From assembly GCA_916700875.1 (NCBI GenBank), contig CAKAKS010000013.1, positions 8,052,686 through 8,116,685 of the forward strand: a DNA stretch of 64,000 nt. Direction: 5' to 3'. The notes beneath the pieces were generated by a model. That model was given only the letters and a program-made list of their open reading frames with translations. It was not told the origin of the DNA and ran no database searches. Numbering within the stretch: position 1 is the first letter of the stretch; the number at the start of each line of letters is the position of its first letter. Below are positions 12,101 through 22,199 of the stretch, piece after piece. The stretch comes from Sebastes aleutianus (taxonomy: Eukaryota > Chordata > Actinopteri > Perciformes > Sebastidae). Position numbers and translations under genes: made by a program.

Positions 12101-15100
12101 AGTGGCTTCATCAGTGTTTCTGACCGTGAGTAGTCAGGCTTGGTGTGTTTTTACCCGCAAACCAGAATTCTAATTTCTGTTTCTGAGTAGTCGTGATGTG
12201 ACTCAACTATATCAGGTGTATTACTGAGGACCAACGAAGAGCAGAGTTGAGTGTTTAGTTGTTTGTATGATCAGTTCTCTAGAAAGCTGCAAGCAGCAAC
12301 ACCACAGACCAAATATTCAGCCTGTTGTGAACAGACATGTTCTGGATAGACACTGAACTAATAATACATCTGTATAACTATTCAGTTACATTCCTCATGC
12401 AGGTAGTAGGTATGGTATTTTATAAATCTAAAGCAGAAGCAAGCGAGTCAAACTGTCTGAGTATGAACAGGTTTCATCATCAATCTGATCACAATGAGAA
12501 TTCATCCAGATATTAATGTGAACATTTACTTCATCTCTCCTCTCTCCCACTTTAACAAACAGCTCTGTGATGAGAAGCAGAAGAAAGAGGAAGCTGAGAG
12601 AGAACTGAAGCAGCTGATGGCCAAGAACACTGAGGTTCATCTTTTCACCCAAATCATTGTTTTATCTTCTCCATGTGACTTTGATTTGTTTTTGAGACAA
12701 ACGTGAGAACAAATTTGAGAATAACTGAAACACAAAGAAGTGAAACAGTAAATATATTTATTAAAATGTGATAAAGATTAGATTTGTATTGATGTGCTCT
12801 TTATCCTGCTGAATCTTCATGATGAAACTGATTTTGAGACATTCTGTGTGTTTAGTTTAAAGTTCTTATTTTATAATAACATGTTGGATTTACTAAAGGT
12901 TGAAATCAACATCCATCTGTCTGTCTGTTAGCTGAAGGACAAACAACTAGAAGCAGCTGACATGAAGTTGAAGAAGAGCGATGCAGAGCTGAAGGAGACA
13001 AAGCGTCAACTGAAGAACAAGGATGAAGAGATCAACCAGCTGAATAGAAAAGTAAACACACACACACACACAACTCTCATCAGAATGAAGAACAATAGAG
13101 GTGTTTATTGTGGTTGCAAAAATATTTGCAGGAGCCAAATATTACCCAAGGACATGCAGTGTCAAATGTGGTGCAATGTGGACAAGCGACATGTTCAATA
13201 TGAATAAACTTTGAATAAACAAGTGACATCACTCTGAGCTTTAGTTCTCTGCAGACTGAGTCCAGCATGTCATCAGCAGCAGGTCTTTACAGACAGCAGC
13301 TCATTGACTGAACTTCACTTCTGCTGCTGGATGCTGGATAGAATAACGTTACAACCAAACTGGTCTGAGTGGATAGTCTACAGGGACAGCACCACTCTGA
13401 ACCTGAAACTCAACTAGTGTATGTTTCTACCGTACTAACTTATAACTTTACCACCAGCTAAATACCTCCACTAATTAAATCCATGCTCTACTTTACAGGT
13501 TATGTTAAAGCAAGTGACTAATACGTCTATTTGGTAATTAATACATCTGATAAGTGTATTTCATCAGTGAGTGAGTAGGCTTGGATGTGTTTTTCCCCGC
13601 GAACTACAGTTTATTCTACCGGTGTTTCTGAGTAGTCGTGATGTGACTCAACTATATCAGGTGTATTACTGAGGACCAACGAAGAGCAGAGTTGAGTGTT
13701 TAGTTGTTTGTATGATCAGTTCTCTAGAAAGCTGCAAGCAGCAACACCACAGACCAAACATTCAGCCTGTTGTAGACAGACATGTTCTGGATAGACACTG
13801 AACTAGTAATACAAATATGTATAACTGTTCAGTTACATTCTTCCTGCAGGTAGTAGGTTTGGTATTTTATAAATCTAAAGCAGAAGCATCTCTGTATTCA
13901 GTATTGTTGATGTAACAGATGAAACAGGTTTCGTCATCCAGCTGATCACAATGAGAATTCATCCAGACATTAATGTGAACATTTACTTCATCTCTCCTCT
14001 CTCCCAGTTTAACAAACAGCTCTGGGATCAGCAGCAGAAGAAAGAGGAAGCTGAGAGAGATCTGAAGCAGCTGATGACCAAGAACACTGAGGTTCATCTT
14101 TTCACCCAAATCATTGTTTTATCCTCTCCATGTGACTTTGATTACTTATTGAGACAAACTAAATAACTGAAACACAAAGAAGTGAAATAAAATCAATTTA
14201 TTTACATTCAATCTAATCTGGGATCAAATGTAAAGTTCTTATTTTCTAATTACATGTTGAACTCTTCAGTTCGGTTGTTCACTGACTGTTACACCTGACA
14301 GTCTAAATGTGCTCTGAGTATTAAACCTGAGTCAAATCACAACATCCAGCCAATCAGAAACTAGTTCATCAGGATATAATGTGGACTAAATAAAGTACTG
14401 AATGAAACTAAATGTCTCTCTTCATCTCTCTTTCCCTCCAGTTTGAGAAGAAGCTCCAGGAGGAGACGACTAAAAGGAAGAAAGCTGAGAAAGAAGTGGA
14501 GAACCTAAAGAAAGAGATGGAGGACAAGGTTATTTATTACCTAAATCACTGTTTATTTATTTATCTGTGTTTTCATCTCACTTTATTTTAATCATCTTCA
14601 TAACTGATATTTGTATGAAACCACGACAACTGAAACTAAACATGAGAACAAATCTGAGACACTAAATAACTGAAACACAAAGAAGTGAAACAGTAAATCT
14701 ATTTATTCACATTCAATCTAATCTGTGATCACATTTAAAGTTCCTATTTTCTAGTAACATGTTGAATTCATCAGTTAAGTCGTTCACTGATTGTTAAACC
14801 TGATATTTACAGTCTAAATGTGCTCAGAGTAAACAGGTTAAACCTGAGACTAACTATGTTCACATTATCACAACATCCAGCCAATCAGAAACTAGTTCAT
14901 CAGGATATAATGTGGACTAAATAAAGTACTGAATGAAACTAAATGTCTCTCTTCATCTCTCTTTACCTCCCAGTGGCAGCAGAAACTCCATGATGAGACG
15001 ACTAAAAGGAAGGAAGCTGAGAAAAAAGTGGAGAACCTGAAGAAAGAGATGGAGACCAAGGTTCATTTATTAATTAGAACACTGTTTATTCATTTATCTG

Positions 15101-16102
15101 TGTTTTCATCTCACTTTCTTTTAATCTTCTTCACAATTTATTGATATTCATCTGAAACCAAAACAATTTAAACTGGAAGATTACAAATTACAATTAATCA
15201 CATTTATTCCCATTTGATAATTTTCCCAGAGGAAGGAGGACAGCAGCTCAGCCAGTCAGAGCTCAGCTACAGAACCTCTCATTGACATTGAGGTCAACCA
15301 ACAGGGAAAATATATCCGTCTCATAAACAAGTCTAATCAGGTAATGAAGTTTGTGTGTGTTTGAACACTGTATAAGTACTTTATAAGTGTGTAGAACATG
15401 TTCAGCAGTACGTTAACCAAGTGCATCCTGGGATATTCTGATGGGACAAACCAAGATAATGACCTGATGTTTATCCCAGAATCACTTTCTCTTGTTTTCA
15501 TGTGAAGACGGAAATAACAGACAATCATTTACTGTATAAACACAATGGATTCAACTGTAAAGTCGTCCACACATGATCACCTGTAAAACTGTTTTCCTCT
15601 GGGGAGAGCGGTGCCGACTAGGCAGAAACACTGCACTCAAAGTTCAAATTATTTCAACTTTGACCTCGGTTGCTGCTGACCTGTCAAAGTGCAACCAATG
15701 AGATAACAGCTGCAACTGTTGTTGCCTAGAAACAGTAAATCACTTTCCTTGCTCACTTTTTGATGACATATAATACCTGCACTGTGCACCTTGTGGTGAG
15801 TGAAGAGCACATTTCTTATCATGTGAAGGCAGCTTAACATTAATGTATTAGTCTCTTTTAGTCTCATCCTCCCTCTGGTGCCTAATTTCCCTCCTTCAGG
15901 ACCAACCACTGGGAGGCTGGAGGTTAGAAACGGAGGTCAACAGAAAAATCATCTCATACACATTTGAGAAATCATTCAAACTCAAGTCTAGAAGCAACAC
16001 CACTGTGAGTCTTTGTTGATTTCTCAATTTATGTTGTTGCATTTTTCCTTTATTTCTTCTTAATTTCACCACTGTTGTTGAGTTCCATTAGAAATGAAAG
16101 GA

Positions 16103-16160
<58 letters not shown>

Positions 16161-16356
16161 TATTTGTGTTACTTTAATGATTCAGTGATTCTGCTTGTAA
16201 GTCTGTGATTTTTGTGTTTTACAGATGGCTGGCCCAGGTTGTGTTCAGACCACTGACCTGTGGTGGAAGGACTTGGCATACTGGAGCTCTGGAGACAATC
16301 TGAAGTTCACCCTTATCAGCAACACTGACGTCCGACATCAACTCAATTCATACTAA
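8450..16356 (+). CDS. Ig-coil-LTD gene, copy A: V-set/C-set Ig receptor with cytoplasmic coiled coil and lamin tail domain
   Basis: Fifteen exons give an open frame of 694 codons plus TAA: 8450-8543, 9292-9615, 9785-10072, 10170-10301, 10524-10699, 11037-11198, 11683-11793, 12563-12634, 12932-13051, 14008-14091, 14442-14528, 14974-15060, 15230-15340, 15900-16004, 16225-16356. Residues 1-31 form a signal peptide (CFLVFHLLLTHSC). Exon 2 is a V-set domain (ILPCHLVP, LEW, DQGRYRCFIPG). Exon 3 is a butyrophilin-type C domain (GWYPEPEVLWLDGEGN, FTCRVQQKN). Exon 4 is the membrane helix (LAVWIIMFILLLLFVVWKW). Exon 5 is a charged juxtamembrane tail. Exons 6-12 are coiled coil. Exons 13-15 are the lamin tail domain. 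Ig exons are phase 1; exon 5 shifts to phase 0, kept by all later exons. Butyrophilins normally end in B30.2; none is present. Exon 6 carries a QQRREE-type expansion unique to this copy. Confidence 0.85.
9097..9130. repeat. (TA)n microsatellite in intron 1 of copy A
   Basis: A pure TA run in the signal-peptide intron. The corresponding intron of copy C holds longer TA runs. Confidence 0.9.
9292..10072 (+). other. V-set and C-type Ig ectodomain exons of copy A
   Basis: Two phase-1 exons. The V domain has the B-strand cysteine in ILPCHLVP, the core tryptophan in LEWTRP, and the F-strand DQGRYRC. The C domain has LDCRSEGWYPEPEVLW and FTCRVQQ, the BTN/MOG/B7-like signature. In this copy the C-exon acceptor used by copies B and C (TACAG before CATCAG) is mutated. 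The acceptor shifts six bases to CATCAG|GTGCTG and removes two codons in frame. Confidence 0.8.
11083..11155 (+). repeat. In-frame GGGAGGAACAGCAGAGGA repeat within coiled-coil exon 6 of copy A
   Basis: An 18-bp unit encoding R-E-E-Q-Q-R is repeated about four times inside the exon, with the last units shortened. It lengthens the exon to 54 codons, against 37 and 38 in copies B and C. The frame is preserved and the heptad-poor, highly charged stretch would extend the first coil segment. Confidence 0.8.
11796..11818. repeat. (CA)n run directly downstream of a coil-exon splice donor, copy A
   Basis: The exon 11683-11793 ends AGAGAA followed by GTACACACACAC. The CA run begins within the donor itself. 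The same arrangement follows every homologous coil exon in copies A, B and C. Confidence 0.85.
11923..12020. mobile_element. Remnant end of the TTAACGCGTTA-type element, copy A
   Basis: The block from CCTCCAAAAGATCGATTTTA to the TTAACGCGTTACC / GACAGCCCT end matches the right end (about 37955-38040) of the larger element in copy B. Only this end is left here. Confidence 0.55.
15230..16356 (+). other. Lamin tail domain (three exons) of copy A
   Basis: Exons 15230-15340, 15900-16004 and 16225-16356. A serine-rich linker (SSSASQSS) precedes IEVNQQGKYIRLINKSNQ | DQPLGGWRLETEV ... SYTF ... FKLKSRSNTT | MAGPG ... TDLWWKDLAYWSSGDNLKF. The pattern follows lamin tails: VExVDxxGKxxRLxNKSxxDQxxGGW, a TYxFPxxxxLKAGxxVT strand pair, then TDLVWKxQxxWGxGxxL. 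The vertical bars mark introns, both phase 0. It ends HQLNSY with no CaaX prenylation motif. Confidence 0.85.
16102..16157. repeat. (AAT)n microsatellite in last LTD intron of copy A
   Basis: About 18 AAT units at the position homologous to the repeat in copy 0. Confidence 0.9.
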
Positions 16357-17663
16357 CTGAGCGGTTATTAATTAGCCAGCTGTCATACTCGTTTTCTTTT
16401 TTTAGCTTATCTTATCTATTTGCTCCTTGAGAAAGGGGAAAAATGTTATCATCAGTAACACCAGAATGCATTCTGAATGGTTAATAGTGATGTAAACATT
16501 AAACATCAGAAACAGCAGGACTTGGCTCTTCCTGCAATAACACATGTTGTAATGATCAATAAACACTGGAGAACATCTCTGTTTGATTTGATCAGATCAA
16601 ACTTTATTATGTTTCTTCATTGACATTCTTGGAGGTGTATTCCATTTTTCTTTTCCTCTCATTATGTTATTGCTCCTACTTTTTATGTCGACAGTGTCTT
16701 GTTAACCCTCGTGGGCTGGGCACCTTTTAGTGGATGCTGCTTCGAAAAAATAAATGTACTCACTCTTCTTCTGGTAAATTCAACAATTCAAAACATGTTT
16801 TGTTTGAAATTTGGTGGAATTCTGCATTTGTTTTATTGCAATTGTTTATATATATTTTACTGAAAAACAAATCTTTATTGTTGAGGGAAAACATTCTGAA
16901 ATCTCAGATATGGAAATGCTATAAAGACAAAGAATAAAATAAATGAATCTCAAAATTAAAACATGAGCTATGCCACTCAGAAACTTTTATTTTGTATGTT
17001 TACTGGATTGAATATTTATATTAGATCTTTGTTATTCTATGTGTTGTAATATTTGTAATTCAATTTATACTGTCAATACTAATTTATTTTTGTAATGCAA
17101 AGATAAAAAGATTAATACATATTTGATATTTTTACTACAGATGCTGAACATTTATATCAAATATATCAGTTTCCAAATATTTGTTGTTTTTCATATTTGT
17201 CCTGTGAGATACAACTTATACTATATAAAACAACTTGTAATTTTGTATTTATAGAGTGATATTTGTATATTCTTTCATTCTAGACTGAAACCACTCAATC
17301 TTTTTTTTCATTTACATGTTTTCTCTTCAACTAATCAAATAAGAATATTCTGTGTATGTTTTGCTTAAATACAAAAAAGGAAGTAAAACAGTAAAAGATT
17401 GTAGCTGCAGGTTGTGAACATTAATCCCTGTTCTAAATTGTTGTGTAAACCAAAGCTGATCATCAATCTCAGTGAATTTTATTTTGAAGGAAGATTCAAG
17501 TTTAGAATCAGATAATCTCATGACCTCTTGTGGGGGTCTCGACCTCCATGTTGGGAACCGCTGGTCTACAGTCTGCTAGCAGCTCTGTGAGGCTGCACTG
17601 AGGAACAGCTGCTTTGAGCTAAATGCTAAAGTCAGTAGCAATGTTAACAATGCTAACATGCTA
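16357..17663. repeat. Duplicated 3' flank of the Ig-coil-LTD gene, copy A version
   Basis: No coding exon is seen. It is closely similar to 3167-4200 and to 43493-44672. From about 17521 a block with CATGTTGGGAACCGCTGGTC is a dispersed-repeat-like tail. Similarity to the copy B flank runs to GCTAACATGC at 17652-17661 and stops at the boundary of the CACTA element. Confidence 0.7.
16558..16563 (+). promoter_or_regulatory. Poly(A) signal AATAAA of copy A
   Basis: A canonical hexamer about 200 bases after the stop codon, in sequence conserved downstream of the other copies. Confidence 0.6.
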
Positions 17664-18110
17664 CACAGCAAAATCGACAGTGTTAATCCAACACTTAAAG
17701 AGTCAATTTTAACACTAAGTCAGTGAACATATGGTCCCTATCTACAGAGTGTTAAAATAACACTGGACATAGTGTTGAATTTTCAGAGTCAATTCAACTC
17801 TAGAAAGAGTTAATATTTTACACTACACTACACTGAGAAGTGTTACTCAAGTTTTACACTATGACGAAAATAACACTCATAGAGTTATTTATAGTTGACA
17901 CTGAATTTTTAAGTGTTAATCAGAATTAACTCTTATTAATTTACTCTTCATGAGTGTTAAACCAACCTAACACTAAGTGTTGATTAAGAAATTACTCCAA
18001 ACAGTGTTGATTTTTTGAATGACTCCTGCCAGTGTTAAAACATATTTACTCGTGTACTTACTCCCTTTAAGTGTTATTCTTACTCAACACCAAGTATTAC
18101 TTGTTCTTTC
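17664..18110. repeat. Left subterminal repeat region of the CACTA-type element
   Basis: A dense array of degenerate TTAACACT / AGTGTTA and AACTCT / AGAGTT words in both orientations. The same vocabulary recurs at the right end near 29270-29510. Such clustered short subterminal repeats are transposase-binding sites in known CACTA elements. Confidence 0.6.
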
Positions 18111-19624
18111 ACAATAAGAGTCCTGATACAAAATACTGGCATCTCATCAGCTACCTCAACACATACAATAAGCTCTTTTCTAATAAAATGCATTCTTCAA
18201 CAGAATTAGTTTTGAGTGTTTTGCATTTTCTACTTTACCATGTCCACCTGATACTTAAAACAGGTAAAACTAAAAATGTTTGCAGGGGGGAAACAATAAA
18301 CACCATTATATCCATGTCTTAATACAAATTTATTAAAAATAAAGACATTAACCCTCAGGTCAAATGTAGTTTGAGACGTGCTCACACCAACACGAGCTAC
18401 ATAACAATAAAACTTCACTTTCAGTTTAAGAGATGAAAAAAAAAAACGTGTTCTTAAAAGACATGGTATATTTCAAATTTTAAAATCTTAACTATTTCTC
18501 TTAACAATGAAAAATGTGTTTAAACTGCATTTCAGAGGATACACACAGAGGATAATTCCAGCTATTTTCAACCCAGAACAAACTTCACTATCATCTGGAA
18601 TCTACCAACCGATTCATAGCAAAATATTATCGAATTGGCCACTGAATGAGTTGTGATGTGAGAGTGCACCTGCCTTCATGTGTGTTTGTGTTGACTTTAG
18701 TAATTGGCCAAATTCAGATTTTTTTTTTCCAGTGGTGAGACATATTTGGCTTTAGAATATTTGACTATATGTTCAGACATTATACTGCTGCTGCCAACTC
18801 AAGTGCCAAAAAATAAATACATTTTTCATTTGAAACACTGTTCAAACATGCTAAAATGGCTTTAAAATATTCCATCTATAACACTATGTGGAGTGCAGTT
18901 AGATTTACTATTGGACTTTCAACTTCCCAGAGATTAGTGGGTTTTCTATTCCAGCAGGTGTTCAAATTAAATTTTTAAAAGGAGAGATTTGCCGATTTAC
19001 AACCTTATCTCAATCTATCCGCATATAGTGTGAAAAACGCCAAACGATGTCGCTGTGCCCCAGAGAATGTCTACAGCAAATGCGGGAATTTTCTATACTA
19101 TTTGCAGACAGACTGAGATAGGTTAAAAATTGGCAAATCTCTCCTTTAAGAAAAGTGACAGCCCTAGTAGCTGAATTGTAAAGATCTTGGTTGGAATCTA
19201 TCAGTATGGTGGCAGATGATAGGAAGTTGTCTATAGGTTGAATAACAATAACTCCTTTTCAACCATCACTAAAATACAACAAACCACCCTTAGGGAAATA
19301 CAAATGACAATGGGAAATTCCATTAGGAGGATATATATGGAAGCAGGATTACCTCAGCCAGACAACCAGCAACTTTTGATCTTGCTAAACGGTAATGATA
19401 AATAAATGACTTTTGTTATCAAATATTCAAGTTGGGTTTCAGAAATTAAATTTCATACAAACAGCCAAATTCCTTAAGGCCATCGCATCCTGCTACCTAG
19501 ATTACCCCCTAGAGGACACATTGTAAACATCAACATCTTAAATTTTGCCTAAAACTCCACTTAAATGATCCATAAAGGTCCATATGAAAAATCGTCAACT
19601 TTGAATTAACACTAAAAGCACTGG
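18111..19624. other. Non-coding left arm of the CACTA-type element
   Basis: AT-rich with no convincing exon. A short segment near 18090-18185 repeats sequence found inside the transposase gene (19826-19910): ACAATAAGAGTCCTGAT and ATACTGGCATCTCATCAGC. This part of the arm is therefore a displaced fragment of transposase coding sequence. Poly(A) and promoter signals were not resolved. Confidence 0.4.
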
Positions 19625-22106
19625 TCAAGGCCGCATTAGATGGCAATATGGAACTATGAAAAGGGAGGAATCTGTTGTTCCATATGCCATTTGAACATCC
19701 ACTGGTTTGAAGTAGAGCAACTCTTGAACATCAAACACCTTAAGTGCCTGGAATGGCTTAAACACAATTTTAAATGCATGGTAATGTTCATCAAAACAAA
19801 TGGTTTCTACACCAGAGCCAGTAAGTATTACTTGTTCATCTTTCACAATAAGAGTCCTGATTTTACAGAATACTGGCATCTCATCAGCTACCTCAACACA
19901 TACTAATAAGCCAGGGCGATATTCAGTGCCATAGTGCTTTACCCACTTCACTGACAGAACATTATTAGATATTGCAGCATTTAGTTTTGCAGCAATCTCA
20001 GGACCTTCTTTCAATTCTCTAAGCTGCACTATCTTTCCTGGACCAATAGTTAATCTGCCCTGGCTGAAAGATTCCCAATTCAAGGCCATGTATCTTTGGT
20101 GCTTTTTGGCCAATGTCTTTGTGATATTTTTGAAACTCTTAAGTTGGGTCTTGAAAAAGTTATGCTTTGCCTCGTAACGCATACACCATGTGTGCAGAAT
20201 TGGTCCAATATTCCTTATACATCGAGGATAATGCGTCATGAAATGATGCTTAGGCAAGAGGTTTTTAGCAGGAAACAGATGCTTAAAAAGCTGATGATGC
20301 TCAACAATAATGTGTTTCAGAAAGATGGTCATACCATCAGTTAGGACTGGAGAAAAAACAATATTCGCTATCTGCAGAAGCAACATTAAAAGATGCCAGT
20401 ATTCATCGTCTCTTCGCACTAGATCACCAAATATCAACGGCACGTTACGCAACAAACACCAGGATTGTATGGCGTTGAGGCCCAAATCGTTACTCCCATC
20501 AAATAACTTAACTGCAGGGGGACGATTTCTCCTCTCAGTGTAGCCATAGTTATATGACTATTCTACCAGCCAGTTCTTTAGCAGTTAAGAAGTTCTCCTG
20601 CACATACTGCAATACAAGTTTTAGCTCAAACTGTGCTACTCCTTCTAAAATATCGTGCATGATATCAACAGAATAATTATCAGCTGTGTTGAAATATTGC
20701 AGAGAGTTCAATAAACACGAACGCTTGACACCATAAACATGAGGTAATTGTGGATTTGTTTGCATAGTATGGCAATGTTCTGCATGCATGTTTTTTGTTC
20801 GTAATATCACACTTTCTTCATCTTCACAAAACACAGTTTGAAAATCACCTTTCTCTATGACACAAAAACGACAGCAATTCCGAGCACTGAACGATTCTAC
20901 AAACCCAAAGAGTCCATGTATACCAAGATTATCCCCGGTGACTTGCACAATGCTACCATGAACAGGAGTTTTGAACGTGGGAACTTTAATCCCATCAGTT
21001 TCAAGCAATTTTAGGTCACTAACGATTGGCTGAAGTATGGTGTCAAACCCATAGGTTTTAATGTCCTGAGCATGAAAAAGTGCACACAGATGTATATTGA
21101 CTAAAGACGAATTAAACTTTGGTGGAAAATTTCTCAATGTAAAATAGATTGCCCCCAATTTATGTATACCTTTTTTGGATCCCAATGGGTTAGCTGTCTC
21201 AAAGTCATCATAAAATAATTGAATTTGCAATGCAAAATTTTCATTAGAAAAAAGAGGATGTCTCTTCATATACAACCCATCTTTTAAATCGAAATATACA
21301 CCGTCCTTGGACGTGTGGCTAGAAGTAAACATATCACTGAGGTTTGGATTTCTGAGAACAGACTGCAATGTTTCAAGAATTGGAACATAGGTAAATTTGT
21401 CAGTTACAACTATCTGATCGTAAGTTCCAGTACATCTGTTTCTTCTGTTTTCAAATCTGACACCAAGTACTTTTTCGACAGGTTCAACAGTTTTCCATTT
21501 CTGTTCAAAATACGAGTTTCGTTTTGATTCGGAATTCAGTGAAGTAAAAGGGTTTTCAAGTTGTTCAAAACTCTGTTCAATTTTTGCTTTTGTACTAGTA
21601 TCCTGAGACGAAAAGCATTTCAAAGCGGCATCTTTAGCTTGACTCTGTACTTCCAGTACTACTTCTTCCATATTTGATACAAAACTATTTAAAGTAGACT
21701 GGCCTACACCAGCAACCTGAAGGTGTGCAATAGCAGATGCACACATATCACGAATATTCACGTTGGATACTGGCAGAACTTGAGAGCTACTGGCTGCTTC
21801 TTCAAAATCTTGTGACTGAGCATTATCTGCAACAACATCACTGTCTACAATATCATCAGTTTCGACTTCATGCTCAATTTCCCTGGCATGTTTTGTGTTT
21901 AAATGTTTCCTGAAGCCCGAAAAGGTACAAAAAACATGGCAACATCCTGCCTGAGCACATTTCAGGCGAAGTGATTTACCAGGACAGAAACCATGAATCA
22001 ATCGCATATGCCTCACAAGCATGTTGGTACTCACAAAATGAGTCTGGCAAACAAAACAAATCACCCCCATTGTATCAAATAAGACTGGGTGAAATGAGAA
22101 ACTCAC
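19625..22106 (-). pseudogene. CACTA/EnSpm-like transposase, frameshifted
   Basis: Two open frames on the minus strand: 22106 to 20550 (518 codons from ATG) and 20557 to 19625 (about 310 codons). The coding similarity continues from one to the other, so a frameshift lies near 20550-20560. The N-terminus has a C2H2 finger (CFVCQTHFVSTNMLVRHMRL) and a second Cys/His cluster (CAQAGCCHVFC ... HLNTKH). Then come TGDNLGIHGLFGF, a zinc-ribbon-like CCRFCVIEKG, and DIMHDILEGV. The second frame has KHHFMTHYP and MRYEAKHNFFK. The two D-containing motifs and the E in RYEAKHN are candidates for the DDE catalytic triad. This order is characteristic of animal EnSpm-like transposases. The gene lies 93 bases downstream of the SAMD3-like gene on the same strand. 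Unless the break is an assembly error, no full-length enzyme can be made. Confidence 0.65.
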
Positions 22107-22199
22107 TCACAATATAAAGAAAACAAACAAAAAAAACAATACCATAGCATTTATAGATAAGCCCGCCCCGTTGTTGTCAGTCCCGGGAGTCAATGTATA

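Noticed and set aside
11037..15060. Coil exons as a true intermediate-filament rod
   Set aside because: The conserved rod ends of lamins (LNDR-type helix start and YRKLLEGE-type helix end) are not seen, and exon lengths vary. Only a generic coiled coil is claimed.
8450..16356. Ordinary butyrophilin or TRIM-like gene with B30.2 domain
   Set aside because: No B30.2 motif (such as LDPETAHP or WEV) is found in any frame. The C-terminal exons instead match the lamin tail pattern.
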